A stretch of DNA of 64,000 bases from Streptomyces longhuiensis (GCF_020616555.1 NZ_CP085174.1:124001-188000); one strand, 5' to 3'. Counted from the stretch's first letter, positions 25,616-34,545 are shown. Made by a program: numbers and translations. The notes: generated by a model not told the origin, from the letters alone.

Positions 25616-27754
25616 TCATCGCAACCCCCACGGCGTAGAACCGAGGCCCAGATGCTCGAGGCCGGACAGCCGCTGCACGGTCGCGACGAACGACCTCGTG
25701 AACAGACGCTGCGCCGAGACCTCGCCGTACCGGTCGATGTGGTCGAAGACGACCTGGTGGTCCTTGGCGGCACGGGTGCGCCAGTCGAGGACCTGCTCGC
25801 GGGTGAGTTCCTCGAGGACCAGCTTCTGACCGACGGCGTCGGCCTGCGGCTCCGGAGCCGCAGGCGTCGAGCGGGGAGCGGGCAGTACAACCCGGGCCGG
25901 AGGCGCGGCCAGCTCACCAGCGGAGGTCTTCGCGGCCGCGGCTTCAGCGCGGGCCTGGGCTGCGGCGGCCTGCTGCTCGCGGACCTGCGCCCACCGATGC
26001 TCGCGGATCCACGCCTGGGCGGTCACCGTCTCGTGCAGCTGCCGGTCAGTGGCCGCACGGCGCTCGCTCTCCGAAGCCCCGGGCATCGCGGCGTCGACGG
26101 CGGCCGCGACCGCGTGGCGCTGCGCACGGCGGTCGGCCTGCCGGTCCTCGCAGCGCGGGCAGTCCTGCCCGGAGTCGAGAAGCACCCGGTCGTCGCACCG
26201 TACGTCGCCGCACTGCTGACGCTGGGGCAGGGCACGGCTGATCAGCCAGCCCACAGGGTCCTTGATCGGCCCGGCCAGCCGCATCTGGTCCTCCAGACGC
26301 CGGGCGAGCCGGTCGGCGAGGACCTGGGGCGCGTCTGTTCGGCCGGCGAACCCGACCACTCGGGCCAGCTCGCTACGGGCGGCGGCTTCCACCAGCTTTC
26401 GGGCGGCCGGACGCTCCAGTCGCGCCCACACCAGGTCGACCGGAGCCAGGACGGTCCGCAGGTCTTCCGGCGGCAGGGCGCCGTCCACGACCCGCACCGG
26501 AGCGCAGGTCACCGGCCCGCGGCCGGACTTCATGCCTTTGACGACCGGGGACTTCTTCGGCTGTTCCCCGCGCAGCGGGTCGCCGTCCTCGCGCACGCAT
26601 GCGCGCTCCGGCAGTGCACCGGAGCTCTTACGGCCTTCGCCGGAAAAGCCACCAGAGAGCGCGAGAGATCCACCAGGAGTAACCACAGAAGCGTGGAGAG
26701 CGTGGTGCTGTGCAGTTGCGGCGAGGTCTGCCGATGCGGCCATCTCGCCCTGCCCGGCGTCCTCCACCCCAGTCGGCACAAGGGTCTCGTCCGTCTCGCC
26801 GGACTCAAGATCTCCGGATGCAGTAACGGCGAGGTCTGAAAACACGGCGTTTGCTGCCCGGCGGGCCTCCCGTACGGCCACGCCGTGGGCCTCAGCCACC
26901 GGCACCAGGCGCACCCGCGACTTCGCGTGCAGACCCGAGCCGGTCTCCTGCCGCACCACGTCCGCGACGCCGTGCTCCTGGAGGCGCTTGAGGACCTTCG
27001 CCCCGGCCGCCGCCGTGCAGCCCAGTAGCCGCGCGACTGTCGCCGCCGGACGCCCACGGTCGGTGTCCACCGCCCCGGGACACAGCTGCAGCCAGCCCGC
27101 CGAACCCGTCGTCAGCACCATCAGAAGCAGCCCGAGCCGATCGGTCGCTGCACCCCGGCCCGTACGTCCGGCGAGCAGCCCGGCCGGGACCGGCGCCTTG
27201 TCCTTCGGCGCCCACCCCGGACCGAACAGCACCTCGATCAGGCTGAGCAGCACCGCCAGCTCCGACCGCGACAGCGCCAGTGCGTGCCGCCGGTCGCGGG
27301 CCTTCTGCGCCCGGTACATCGGCACTACCCAGCACTCCAGACCGGTCGCGTGCCCGAACGCGTTGGTCGCGACCTTCGACCCGAGCATCCCGGCACGACG
27401 CAGTTCGGGCAGCACGGTGTGCGCGACCGTCGACTGCGACACACCCAGCCACCGGCCCAGCTCAGCCGCCCAGATCGACGTCTCGTAATCGTCGCGGACC
27501 TTCGCCTTCGCCGTCAGCACGACCGACGCCAACCGGGCACCGTCCGACACCCCGGCCAGCGCCGGAGAGGCCACCAGCGCACGCACCGCAGCGAGCAGCC
27601 GCCCGCGCATTACGTTCGACAGCTGCAGCGGATTGCCCAGCTCCAGCTGAACCACCGGCCCGGCCTCACCTGGCACGGCCCGCCGGCTGCGCCGCCGATC
27701 CCACCCGGCCGAACTGCCCACGTACTCCGCGGCGTTCGCCGCCACGGCACTCAC
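25616..27754 (-). CDS. Large HTH protein, possible plasmid replication or control protein
   Basis: 712 aa from GTG 27754. Two winged-helix-like regions are visible: about 100-130 (AELGRWLGVSQSTVAHTVLP) and about 255-285 (AATVARLLGCTAAAGAKVLK). After a low-complexity linker (about 320-430) there is a helical region and a Cys cluster (QQCGDVRCDD, then CPRCEDR) that reads as a zinc ribbon near residue 560. The end is Ala/Gln-rich and helical. Large two-HTH proteins of this sort occur on actinomycete plasmids and could initiate replication, but I cannot assign a family. The upstream AT-richer DNA with repeated GCAAAACT would be a natural target. Confidence 0.6.
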   Translation of the reverse strand: MSAVAANAAEYVGSSAGWDRRRSRRAVPGEAGPVVQLELGNPLQLSNVMRGRLLAAVRALVASPALAGVSDGARLASVVLTAKAKVRDDYETSIWAAELGRWLGVSQSTVAHTVLPELRRAGMLGSKVATNAFGHATGLECWVVPMYRAQKARDRRHALALSRSELAVLLSLIEVLFGPGWAPKDKAPVPAGLLAGRTGRGAATDRLGLLLMVLTTGSAGWLQLCPGAVDTDRGRPAATVARLLGCTAAAGAKVLKRLQEHGVADVVRQETGSGLHAKSRVRLVPVAEAHGVAVREARRAANAVFSDLAVTASGDLESGETDETLVPTGVEDAGQGEMAASADLAATAQHHALHASVVTPGGSLALSGGFSGEGRKSSGALPERACVREDGDPLRGEQPKKSPVVKGMKSGRGPVTCAPVRVVDGALPPEDLRTVLAPVDLVWARLERPAARKLVEAAARSELARVVGFAGRTDAPQVLADRLARRLEDQMRLAGPIKDPVGWLISRALPQRQQCGDVRCDDRVLLDSGQDCPRCEDRQADRRAQRHAVAAAVDAAMPGASESERRAATDRQLHETVTAQAWIREHRWAQVREQQAAAAQARAEAAAAKTSAGELAAPPARVVLPAPRSTPAAPEPQADAVGQKLVLEELTREQVLDWRTRAAKDHQVVFDHIDRYGEVSAQRLFTRSFVATVQRLSGLEHLGLGSTPWGLR

Positions 27755-28514
27755 TGAAACACCTGACTCAGAGCGATAGCAAGATCCATCCGGGCACCTT
27801 GCAACGGATTGCCTGTGGATAGATTCCTGCCACCGACGGCCACTTTGAGCACGTTCGCGGACCGAGCACGGAGCGCGAACGCCGTACCGCCCGATGGGAC
27901 GCCCGGCCCAGGAGCGCCCACCGGCTTCGGCGCCACAACGCCTCGCTGACACAGGCACTCTGTGATCAAGGCGTGATCATGATGATCTACGCGAAACACG
28001 CAAAACTGGCGTGTGACCTCTGTTGTGTACTGCGCATGACTCGGGCTAAGCGTCAGGAAACGGGCAAAACTCGGCTTTTCTTGCGCCGCTAGATCGGGCA
28101 CTATGACGAAGACACCTTTCAGATTCACGGCCGCACCACTCCCGCCACACGGGACGGGCGGCCAACGGATCGACGGGTGAGCCCCCTCCGGGAGGAGCGG
28201 GCGACCAGATGAGCCAGGGGCGGACCTCCGTTCTCTCTTGGTTGCTTCTGGTGCAGAGCCCCTTGGTGGGGGCGCTGCGTGTGGCCCCGGTTAGGGGCCG
28301 TGCAACAGCGGGAGCTGCTGCGGCTGTGGTGGCCGTGGCTAGTGGCCGGTGTTGCGTCTGTTTGGAAATGCGGCTCGATGAGCCGCAGCTCAGGACCGGC
28401 GGCAACCGGGACTGAGCGGCCGACTGGGTGGTTCATCCGGTCGGAACGAAGGGCCGCGCGAGGCCAGCGGGTGGTTAATCCGCTACGTGGCGCGCGCGGC
28501 TGGTGGCGGCTACG
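27755..28514. other. 760-bp region upstream of the large HTH gene; candidate control region or origin
   Basis: No firm gene. A minus-strand frame 27751-28128 overlaps the HTH gene start by GTGA, but its product (LSPSHAQYTTEVTRQFCVFR) resembles no protein. The DNA at 27960-28100 is AT-richer than the rest: the palindrome TGATCATGATGATC-like cluster at about 27962-27987, and GCAAAACT at 28000-28007 and 28064-28071. A GGCCCC/GGGGCC hairpin sits at 28283-28299. These features suit a promoter/operator or origin, but nothing here proves one. Confidence 0.35.
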
Positions 28515-28814
28515 TCACCCCGACCCCCTTGATTCCGAGGCTGGCGTCGGCATGCCCGCATCCGGGCCCGCCGCGTCGGGGTACCGCTCCGCGAGCCGCC
28601 TGAGCAGGTGCAGGTAGACCGCCCGGTGCGGCCGGCGCGGATGCGTCTGGCCCAACTCCCAGCGGGCCACCGCGAGTCGCTTCACGCCCACAGCGTCCGC
28701 GACCTCCTGCTGCGTCAGCCCGGCGGCACGACGCAACTGCTGCCGAATGTGCGGCGACGGCAGCATGTCGTCCAGCAGGGCGTCGACCCGCTGCATGGGA
28801 TCCGCGTGCGACAT
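28515..28814 (-). CDS. XRE-family transcriptional regulator
   Basis: 99 aa. A Cro/C1-type helix-turn-helix at about 25-60 is plain: LRRAAGLTQQEVADAVGVKR then VARWELGQTHPR. The rest is a short helical tail. It diverges from the HAD-phosphatase gene and the 90-bp gap contains both promoters, so it may control the cassette at 28909-30394. Confidence 0.82.
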   Translation of the reverse strand: MSHADPMQRVDALLDDMLPSPHIRQQLRRAAGLTQQEVADAVGVKRLAVARWELGQTHPRRPHRAVYLHLLRRLAERYPDAAGPDAGMPTPASESRGSG

Positions 28815-28879
28815 GACCCCACCCTTCCATGATCAATGAATTCCTGAAAGATACACGATCGGATGGGTCTCGTGGATCA

Positions 28880-28908
28880 ACTTCCGATACGCCGATAGGG
28901 TCTTGCCC
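28880..28908 (+). promoter_or_regulatory. Putative leaderless promoter of the HAD gene
   Basis: TAGGGT lies about 9 nt before the ATG at 28909 and matches the Streptomyces -10 pattern (TAnnnT). TGGATC is about 17 nt upstream of it. Transcription would start at or beside the ATG, giving a leaderless mRNA. This fits the lack of any ribosome binding site. Confidence 0.4.
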
Positions 28909-29550
28909 ATGCTGGCCCTCTTCGACCTGGACAACACCCTGGTCAACCGCGGCATCGCCTTCACTGAAGCCATCGCCGCCTTGTGTAACGACCACGGCTA
29001 CAACTCGGTCATCCAGGAATGGCTGCACACCGAACTCGCCGACCGGGCCAACCCCGCCGACTTCCAACGGCTCATGGCCCGCTTCGACCTCCCCGACGAC
29101 CCCGCCCGGCTGTGGCACGACTACGTCAACCGCATCGCGGCCGCTGTCCGCTGCGTCCCCGAGGTCCTCGAGGGCCTGGCTCAACTCCGCATCGGCGGCT
29201 GGACGATCGGGATCGCCACCAACGGCGCCAGCGACATCCAACGCGCCAAGCTCACCGCGACCGGACTCGCCGACCACGTCGACGGGATCGCCGTCTCCGG
29301 CGACATCGAGACCCGCAAACCCGACCGGCGGCTCTTTGAGCTCGCCGCGCGTCGCTGCGGAACCGACCTCACCGACGGTGGCTGGATGATCGGCGACAAC
29401 CCTGGCAGCGACATCGGCGGCGGACATGCCGCAGGCCTGCGCACTATCTGGCTGCGCGGCCGCCCATGGCCCGACGGACTCGCGGCCGCGCAGCACGTCG
29501 TCGACGACGTCACCGACGCAATCACCATCCTGCTCAACGAGACGGAGTAG
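28909..29550 (+). CDS. HAD-superfamily phosphatase
   Basis: 213 aa from ATG 28909 (TTG 28903 is also possible). Motif I is LFDLDNTLV with nucleophile Asp, motif II is the Thr of IGIATNGAS, motif III is the Lys of ETRKPDRR and motif IV is IGDNPGSDI. The helical cap lies between motifs I and II, as in the PGP/HAD-IA group of small-metabolite phosphatases. The TAG is followed 4 bp later by the next gene's GTG, so the two form an operon. Substrate unknown. Confidence 0.88.
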   Translation: MLALFDLDNTLVNRGIAFTEAIAALCNDHGYNSVIQEWLHTELADRANPADFQRLMARFDLPDDPARLWHDYVNRIAAAVRCVPEVLEGLAQLRIGGWTIGIATNGASDIQRAKLTATGLADHVDGIAVSGDIETRKPDRRLFELAARRCGTDLTDGGWMIGDNPGSDIGGGHAAGLRTIWLRGRPWPDGLAAAQHVVDDVTDAITILLNETE

Positions 29551-29554
29551 CACC

Positions 29555-30394
29555 GTGGACCAGCCGACCGTCGGCATCCTCCACCCCGGCAGCATGGGCG
29601 CCGCCGTCGCCGCCTGCGCCCAGGCGAACGCCGCTGAGGTCCTGTGGTGCGAGACCGGACGCAGCCCCGCAACCGCGAAGCGCGCCGCACAGTTCGGCCT
29701 GACGCCGGTGGCCACACTGGGCGAACTGCTGGATCGCAGCGACATCGTCATCAGCCTCTGCCCGCCCGCAGCCGCCGAAGACCTTGCCCACGACGTCGCT
29801 GAACTCGGCTTCACCGGCGTGTACGTGGAAGCTAACGCCATCAACCCCGAGCGATCCCAGCGGAGCGCCGCGCTGCTCGAACCCGCGGCGACCGTAGTCG
29901 ACGGCGGGGTCGTCGGCTCCCCGCCGGTGCGGGGGAAGACCCCGACGCTGTACCTGTCCGGCCCGGCCGACGCGACCGCGCGGATCGAGGCACTGTTCGC
30001 CAGCACCGCCGTGCAGACGAAGACGCTGGGTGCGGAAGTCGGGAAGGCGTCCGCGTTGAAGCTGTCGTACGCGTCGTTCCAGAAGACGAGCCGCGTGCTT
30101 GCGGCGCTCGCGGTCGGGATGGCACGCGAGCACGGCGTCGACCAGGAACTCATCAAGGTCGCCTCCCGGCGGACCGACTCGTACCTCGCGGAGCCGGAGT
30201 ATGTCGCCAAGACCGCGGCCCGCGCCTGGCGATGGGGTCCCGAGCTGGAGGAAGCCGCGGACACGCTCGCGGCCGCCGGTCTTCCGCCGGAGATGCTGCG
30301 CGCGGCCGCGTCCACGCTGGCACGGTGGACCGACCTCAAGGATGACAGCGAGCTCACGCTCACCGACGCCTTGGACCGACTCGCCCAGCCGTAG
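29555..30394 (+). CDS. NAD(P)-dependent dehydrogenase, 6PGDH/DUF1932 type
   Basis: 279 aa, GTG start. The N-terminal Rossmann motif is TVGILHPGSMGAAVA (G-x-x-x-G-x-x-A form). The substrate-binding region shows VDGGVVGSPPV, and the catalytic-type Lys region is KASALKLSYASFQKTSR. The C-terminal helices match the DUF1932 domain. Related enzymes oxidise or reduce beta-hydroxyacids. It is coupled to the HAD gene, which suggests a two-step metabolite conversion. Confidence 0.85.
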   Translation: MDQPTVGILHPGSMGAAVAACAQANAAEVLWCETGRSPATAKRAAQFGLTPVATLGELLDRSDIVISLCPPAAAEDLAHDVAELGFTGVYVEANAINPERSQRSAALLEPAATVVDGGVVGSPPVRGKTPTLYLSGPADATARIEALFASTAVQTKTLGAEVGKASALKLSYASFQKTSRVLAALAVGMAREHGVDQELIKVASRRTDSYLAEPEYVAKTAARAWRWGPELEEAADTLAAAGLPPEMLRAAASTLARWTDLKDDSELTLTDALDRLAQP

Positions 30395-30401
30395 CCTGCG
30401 T

Positions 30402-30971
30402 TCATGCCGTCGCCGTGCCCGCCCGCTTCGTCAGCAGCTGGTCGATGAGCCGCGCCGCCTCCTGCGGGGATGCCACCGTGGTGTCCACGGTCAGATCCCA
30501 GGCCATGTCCGGGTGAGCGTCCAGGTCCTCACGGGTTGCATCCCACGCAGCCAGGCGCGCCGTGGTGTCTCTGTCGCCTCGCCCTGCGGACCGCTGCGCG
30601 GATACCTCGCGCGGGCACCACAGCAGCACCCTCGTCCAGTCGGCCGGGTAGCCATCGACCAGGGCCTGGATGCCGTCGACCTGCCCGAGGTGCACCACCG
30701 GCACCCCGGCCGCGAACGCCGCGTCGACGCCGGGCTGGTCGATCACGTACGTGTTGCCGTACCGCGCGTTTACGTAGACGACGTCGCCCGCGGCCTCCAG
30801 CTTGAGCAGCTGCTCCGCTGTGCCCATTCGGTAGCCGGCGGACTTGCCCGTCCCGACCTTGAGTCGCCTGAACTGCGCGTACTTCGAGCTCAGCTCGGTG
30901 AGCTCGGTGGTGACGGTGTCCTTGCCCGCCGCTGGCGGGCCGTACAGGATCACGCCCTGCTTCGAGTTCAC
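30402..30971 (-). CDS. Guanylate-kinase-like P-loop kinase
   Basis: 189 aa from GTG 30971, which overlaps the stop of the XRE-kinase gene (GTGA). The P-loop is GPPAAGKDT at residues 11-19. A guanylate-kinase-like centre follows (YRMGTAEQLLKLEAAGDVVY, NTYVIDQPGVDAAFAAG) and an Arg-rich lid (AQRSAGRGDRDTTARLAAW). It is convergent with the dehydrogenase gene, with 7 bp between stops. The nucleotide substrate cannot be inferred, and it may act on a modified nucleotide. Confidence 0.78.
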   Translation of the reverse strand: MNSKQGVILYGPPAAGKDTVTTELTELSSKYAQFRRLKVGTGKSAGYRMGTAEQLLKLEAAGDVVYVNARYGNTYVIDQPGVDAAFAAGVPVVHLGQVDGIQALVDGYPADWTRVLLWCPREVSAQRSAGRGDRDTTARLAAWDATREDLDAHPDMAWDLTVDTTVASPQEAARLIDQLLTKRAGTATA

Positions 30972-32005
30972 GCGTACATCGCCCTCATCGCCTGCCGGGC
31001 CTGGTCCGCGAGCGTCACCGCGGTCCCCAGCCGGTTGTCGACGACCAGGTGCGGCACCGCCGGGCGCAGCTCCAGGTCGATCGTGGCCAGGTACTCCTCC
31101 CACCGCGCCAGCTTCCAGGCGTCCCGGGCCGCGGAGCGGAATCCGATGTACTCGCGCATCGACTCCTCATCGCAGCGAACCCAGACAGGGAAGACGTCGA
31201 CACCCATCGATCCCGCGCGGTTGGCCAGGCGTTGCATCCAGGCCGGGTCTGCCATCTCCGCGATGAACGGTGCAGTCAGCACGGTGCTGATACCGCACTT
31301 GATGTTGGCCATGGCCGACTGCATCAAGCAGTCGTACTCCACCGGCCGGACCTTTTCCCGGTAGAGATCGGTGTGCCTGTCGTTAGCGTCGCCGCCCAGC
31401 GCGACCAGGAGTCGCTCCACGAGTGGGCGGGTGAGCGGGTCTTTGTCGAGCAGCGGCCAGCCGGTGAGCTGGACGAAGAAGCGGGCGAGCTCGGTCTTCC
31501 CGCTGCCGGCGAAACCGCCGACCAGGATGAGGACCGGGCGGTGCGGGTCACCGCCCGTGTGCCTGCGCTTCCACGCGTCGATGATGCGCTGCTGCAAGTC
31601 GAAGTGGTCGGCTTCGTCCGAGCCCGGCGCAATGCGGTGAATCGCCCGCTCAACAGCCAGGACGTGGGCGCCGTTGAGGCGGTCGTCCATCGGCGTGAGT
31701 TTGAAGGATGTCTCCTCACCCGGGAGGGCGGCACGAAAGCCGAGGTCGGGCTCGGTGGCCCGGTAGAGGAGGCAGTAAGCGCGCCGGTAGTGAGGGCCGG
31801 GGAAGACCTCGCCCTGCTCGTGCTGCCACAAGGTCTGAGGATTCGCGGCAGGGATGCCCTTGAGCTTGGCCCGCTCTGCAACCTCTCGGAGACGCTCACC
31901 GGCCTTCTCCAGAGTCAGGCCGTGGGCCTCCCGCTGCTCGCGCAACCGATCCGGCCTCCACCCTGCACGCTGCTTCCCCACCCTCTGCCCCTCCGTCATC
32001 GTCAT
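30968..32005 (-). CDS. XRE-type HTH fused to P-loop kinase/ATPase
   Basis: 345 aa. Residues 18-70 form a helix-turn-helix with an inserted segment (LREQREAHGLTLEKAGERLR, NPQTLWQHEQGEVFPG). After a linker, a P-loop kinase domain starts at about 155 (PVLILVGGFAGSGKTELARF), with a lid-like DDKD-type stretch (PLLDKDPLTRPLVERLL) and a catalytic-type ADPAWMQRLANR region. Such fusions allow a nucleotide or small-molecule kinase to regulate its own operon. It is coupled to the guanylate-kinase-like gene. The kinase target is unknown. Confidence 0.8.
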   Translation of the reverse strand: MTMTEGQRVGKQRAGWRPDRLREQREAHGLTLEKAGERLREVAERAKLKGIPAANPQTLWQHEQGEVFPGPHYRRAYCLLYRATEPDLGFRAALPGEETSFKLTPMDDRLNGAHVLAVERAIHRIAPGSDEADHFDLQQRIIDAWKRRHTGGDPHRPVLILVGGFAGSGKTELARFFVQLTGWPLLDKDPLTRPLVERLLVALGGDANDRHTDLYREKVRPVEYDCLMQSAMANIKCGISTVLTAPFIAEMADPAWMQRLANRAGSMGVDVFPVWVRCDEESMREYIGFRSAARDAWKLARWEEYLATIDLELRPAVPHLVVDNRLGTAVTLADQARQAMRAMYA

Positions 32006-32186
32006 GGGCGCGAGCCTAGGGCTCGGGCCCCAAATCCCATGTGTACGTGGATGTTGAAAACCCGTGAATGAGAGTGCGCACAGGCTTCGACAAGCCGCTG
32101 TGATGTTCCGGTCGGCTCAGCGCCAGTGTGATGGCCCCCACGCGACGAGCAGTCATGAGGGGGTAGCAGTGGCCAGGTTCGAGGGC

Positions 32187-32939
32187 TCAGGCATCGAACG
32201 CGTATTCCAAGATGTATGCCGCGCTGTCCATGGTCATCTCGTTCACTTCGACCGCTCGAAGGTCTGCGTCGTAGGCCGTTCGACACAGCTTGATGACGGG
32301 ACGCTCCAGGGGCATCGCCAGCCCTTCGGCTTCCTCAGCGACGGGGAGCCTGCAGCGGATCTCCTCGCGGAAGTGCATGGGCCCGTGGCCAAGCTCAGCG
32401 AGCCGGGCGTACGTACCGCCCTCTCCGGTGTCGACGCGCATGATCGCGGTGCCTTCGGCCAGCTCAAGGGGCAGGTAGGAAGTCGCGAGCATGACTGGTC
32501 TGTTGTCCAGCACGAAGCGACGGGACCGAGCGCATACGGGCTCGTTTTCATCGAGCTCCAGCATTCGGGCGATGTGCGCCGGAACCGGAACGCTGGCGAC
32601 TCGGACGTCGATCGTGACAGGACGCTCTTCGTCAGCGGACCAGATGGATTTACCGGCACCCCACTGCTCTCGTGCGAGCCGTTGGATGCCGTGGCGTCGG
32701 ATCGGGCGGAACTCGATGACGCGGGCGCCGGCGCCCTTCTTCGTTTCCACCAGGCCCTCGATCCGCAGGATCTTGAGCGCCTGGCGCGCGGTGAGAACGG
32801 CAACTTCGTACTGAGCGGCGAGCGCGCTCTCGCCTGGCAGTCGATCGCCGGGCGCGTAGTCGCCGGACTCGATCGCCGCCTTCAGGTCGTCGGCAATCCG
32901 CTGGTACTTGGGCCGCTGCGCGCCCGTCTCACTCGCCAT
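32187..32939 (-). CDS. GntR-family regulator, KorSA-like transfer repressor
   Basis: 250 aa from ATG 32939 with GGGAGA upstream. The N-terminal winged helix is classic GntR: KYQRIADDLKAAIESGDYAP, GDRLPGESALAAQYEV and TARQALKILRIEGLVETKKG. The C-terminal UTRA-type effector domain follows (about 90-245). In Streptomyces plasmids and integrative elements, such proteins (KorSA, KorA) repress transfer genes, and here it sits at the head of the transfer module, divergent from it, beside repeated palindromes. Confidence 0.88.
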   Translation of the reverse strand: MASETGAQRPKYQRIADDLKAAIESGDYAPGDRLPGESALAAQYEVAVLTARQALKILRIEGLVETKKGAGARVIEFRPIRRHGIQRLAREQWGAGKSIWSADEERPVTIDVRVASVPVPAHIARMLELDENEPVCARSRRFVLDNRPVMLATSYLPLELAEGTAIMRVDTGEGGTYARLAELGHGPMHFREEIRCRLPVAEEAEGLAMPLERPVIKLCRTAYDADLRAVEVNEMTMDSAAYILEYAFDA

Positions 32940-32950
32940 ACATCTCCCTA

Positions 32951-33109
32951 CCTCGTTAGCGATCCTACGGCCGCTGGCTATCGAGGAACCGGCAAGGGCA
33001 TCCCGGTGTGTATGGCCGCCGCCGGGAGAGCGTACCTCGCTAACGTACTTCTTGACATCGTTAACGAGCGGCGCTGTACTGAAGAAGCGCCGAACCTCGC
33101 TAACGAGGT
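32951..33109. promoter_or_regulatory. Four operator-like palindromes between the GntR gene and transfer genes
   Basis: Copies of an ACCTCGCTAACGAGGT-type dyad lie at 32951-32962 (CCTCGTTAGCGA), 33033-33047 (TACCTCGCTAACGTA), 33058-33070 (TCGTTAACGAGCG) and 33094-33109 (complete 16-bp form). All share CTCG-TTA/TAA-CGAG. The first copy lies 12 bp from the GntR start. They fit binding of the dimeric GntR protein to both divergent promoters, as known for KorSA-type repressors. Confidence 0.65.
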
Positions 33110-33203
33110 AAGGGCGGGGGCGCCGAAGAGGTGCGGCTTCGCCCTGCCCACTCGCCATCGGGACGCCTCCCGAGCTCAGCACGTCCGAGAGGATCACCAC
33201 CCC

Positions 33204-33583
33204 ATGAACGTCACCCGCCGCCCCGCCGCCAGCCTCGCCACCGAGCACTTCGACGCGGAGACGCTCGCGCTCCTGGAGGCGGTCGAGGTGCCGCTCCCCG
33301 ACTTCGCCGACACGACCTGGACGTCGCCTTCGGCACGCCGCTTGAGATGTACGCCGCCGGCCCTTTGCCCCACGAGCAGCTGGACGGCCTGGACATCACC
33401 GCCGCCATCGCCGCGATCGAGGCCCGAGAGAGCCGACTGCTCGCCGCCCGCGACATCACCGTCACCGACCCGACCGTCACCGAGCTGGTGCGCGAGCGCC
33501 TGGTCGATGTGCTTATCCCGTACGCCGCGCAGCTGCGCATCGCGGCGCCGGCCACCGCCGCATCCCTGCCCCTCGCGGCCTAG
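33204..33583 (+). pseudogene. First transfer-region gene, split by a 1-nt frameshift
   Basis: ATG 33204 starts a protein-like frame (MNVTRRPAASLATEHFDAET, then LLEAVEVPLPDFADT) that goes bad at about 33314-33318. Protein-like sequence continues in the +1-related frame (LDVAFGTPLEMYAAGPLPHE, then TELVRERLVDVLIPYAAQL) to a stop at 33581. One missing base after GACAC explains this. Joined, it gives about 126 residues. It may be a real frameshift, a sequencing error or two overlapping genes, since ATG 33346 could start the second part. The product is not recognised. Confidence 0.5.
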
Positions 33584-33587
33584 CTCT

Positions 33588-33609
33588 GCCGGGTCCTCAC
33601 GGACCCGGC
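33588..33609 (+). terminator. Hairpin after the frameshifted gene
   Basis: GCCGGGTCC and GGACCCGGC form a 9-bp perfect stem with a TCAC tetraloop, 4 bp past the stop. The next 280 bp (33610-33890) holds no gene I can support. Confidence 0.55.
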
Positions 33610-33890
33610 TCCCTCACCCGGACGCCGTCTCGTACGCCGCCGGATGTGGGAGCCGGACCTTCGGTTCCCTGCTCCACCCGAAACACCGCAAGACCGTAGG
33701 AAGTCGTCCACCTCGCAAGAGGGGGCCGGGTTGATGGCAACACCAAATCCCCGGGGTCTCGACTCTCTACTGCACGTCGCAGCGCTATGCGCTGTCCGTC
33801 CGTCAGGACGCCGGGACCTCCCGCGCGGCCTGGCGGGCGGAGAGAGCACCGCGATGCATCCCCTCCCCTTCGCACATGAGGAGATCCACC

Positions 33891-34460
33891 ATGGCCATCA
33901 CCGCCGCGATGCCCACTGCCAAGGAACGTCCCCGCCGGACCCGCCGGAAGCGGGTCAGCGCCCTCCCTGCCCTCAAGCTCTCCCAGCTCCTGCCCTCGCA
34001 CATCGACCTCCGCAACCCGCTCAAGGCCGTCCTGGTCTGCGAGGACTGCAAGACCTGGGTGCCCATCACCGGCATGCAGAGCAAGGTTCAGAAGCTGGTC
34101 CCGCACCACACCGGCAAGGCCGACGTCGACGCCGCGATCCACTGCCGGGGCAGCAACCGCCGCATCGAGTTCGACATGACGATCCCTGAATGGCGCCAGG
34201 CCCTGGCCGACGCCATCACGGAAGCCTCCAGCCGCCAGGCCACCGCAGTGCTACCCAAGGCGTTCAGTCCGCAGACCGACCGGACCCTGCGGGCTCGTGC
34301 GGAGCGCAGGCCGGCGGGACGCGCGGACGACTGGGACGCGGTGCTGCCCCGCGTGGCGGCCGCTGACAAGAACCGCCGGGCGGTGCCCGCCGGCGACGCC
34401 CCTACGGAGGGCCCGGCGGTCCCGCTTGAGACGCTCCACCCCCAGTGCCCCGCGCGCTGA
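33891..34460 (+). CDS. Hypothetical transfer-region protein with Cys pair
   Basis: 189 aa from ATG 33891, with GGAG 8 nt upstream. The N-terminus is very basic (KERPRRTRRKR). The core VLVCEDCKTWVPITGM contains a CxxC that, with a later Cys (IHCRGS), may bind zinc. IEFDMTIPEWRQALADAITE follows, then a basic low-complexity tail. The basic arm and zinc-like site suggest nucleic-acid binding. No named family is recognised. Confidence 0.6.
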   Translation: MAITAAMPTAKERPRRTRRKRVSALPALKLSQLLPSHIDLRNPLKAVLVCEDCKTWVPITGMQSKVQKLVPHHTGKADVDAAIHCRGSNRRIEFDMTIPEWRQALADAITEASSRQATAVLPKAFSPQTDRTLRARAERRPAGRADDWDAVLPRVAAADKNRRAVPAGDAPTEGPAVPLETLHPQCPAR

Positions 34461-34474
34461 ACCCGCACGAACAA

Positions 34475-34520
34475 CCACGGCCCCGGCCACCCCGAGCGAT
34501 CGGGGCGGCCGGGGCCGTGG
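34475..34520 (+). terminator. Long perfect hairpin
   Basis: CCACGGCCCCGGCC pairs with GGCCGGGGCCGTGG (14 bp), then an A/C mismatch and CCCCG/CGGGG (5 bp) around an AGCGAT loop. It lies just after the 34460 stop. Without a U-run it may terminate or protect mRNA ends. Confidence 0.6.
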
Positions 34521-34545
34521 CTGCTCGTACGGCAGCCAGAACGAC

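Noticed and set aside
27751..28128. 125-aa minus-strand frame whose stop overlaps the GTG of the large HTH protein
   Set aside because: The overlap is suggestive, but the product is low in recognisable structure and the DNA is AT-richer, with palindromes. I treat it as the control region instead.
28510..30405. 631-aa minus-strand frame over the HAD and dehydrogenase genes
   Set aside because: Shadow of two genes with intact catalytic motifs on the opposite strand.
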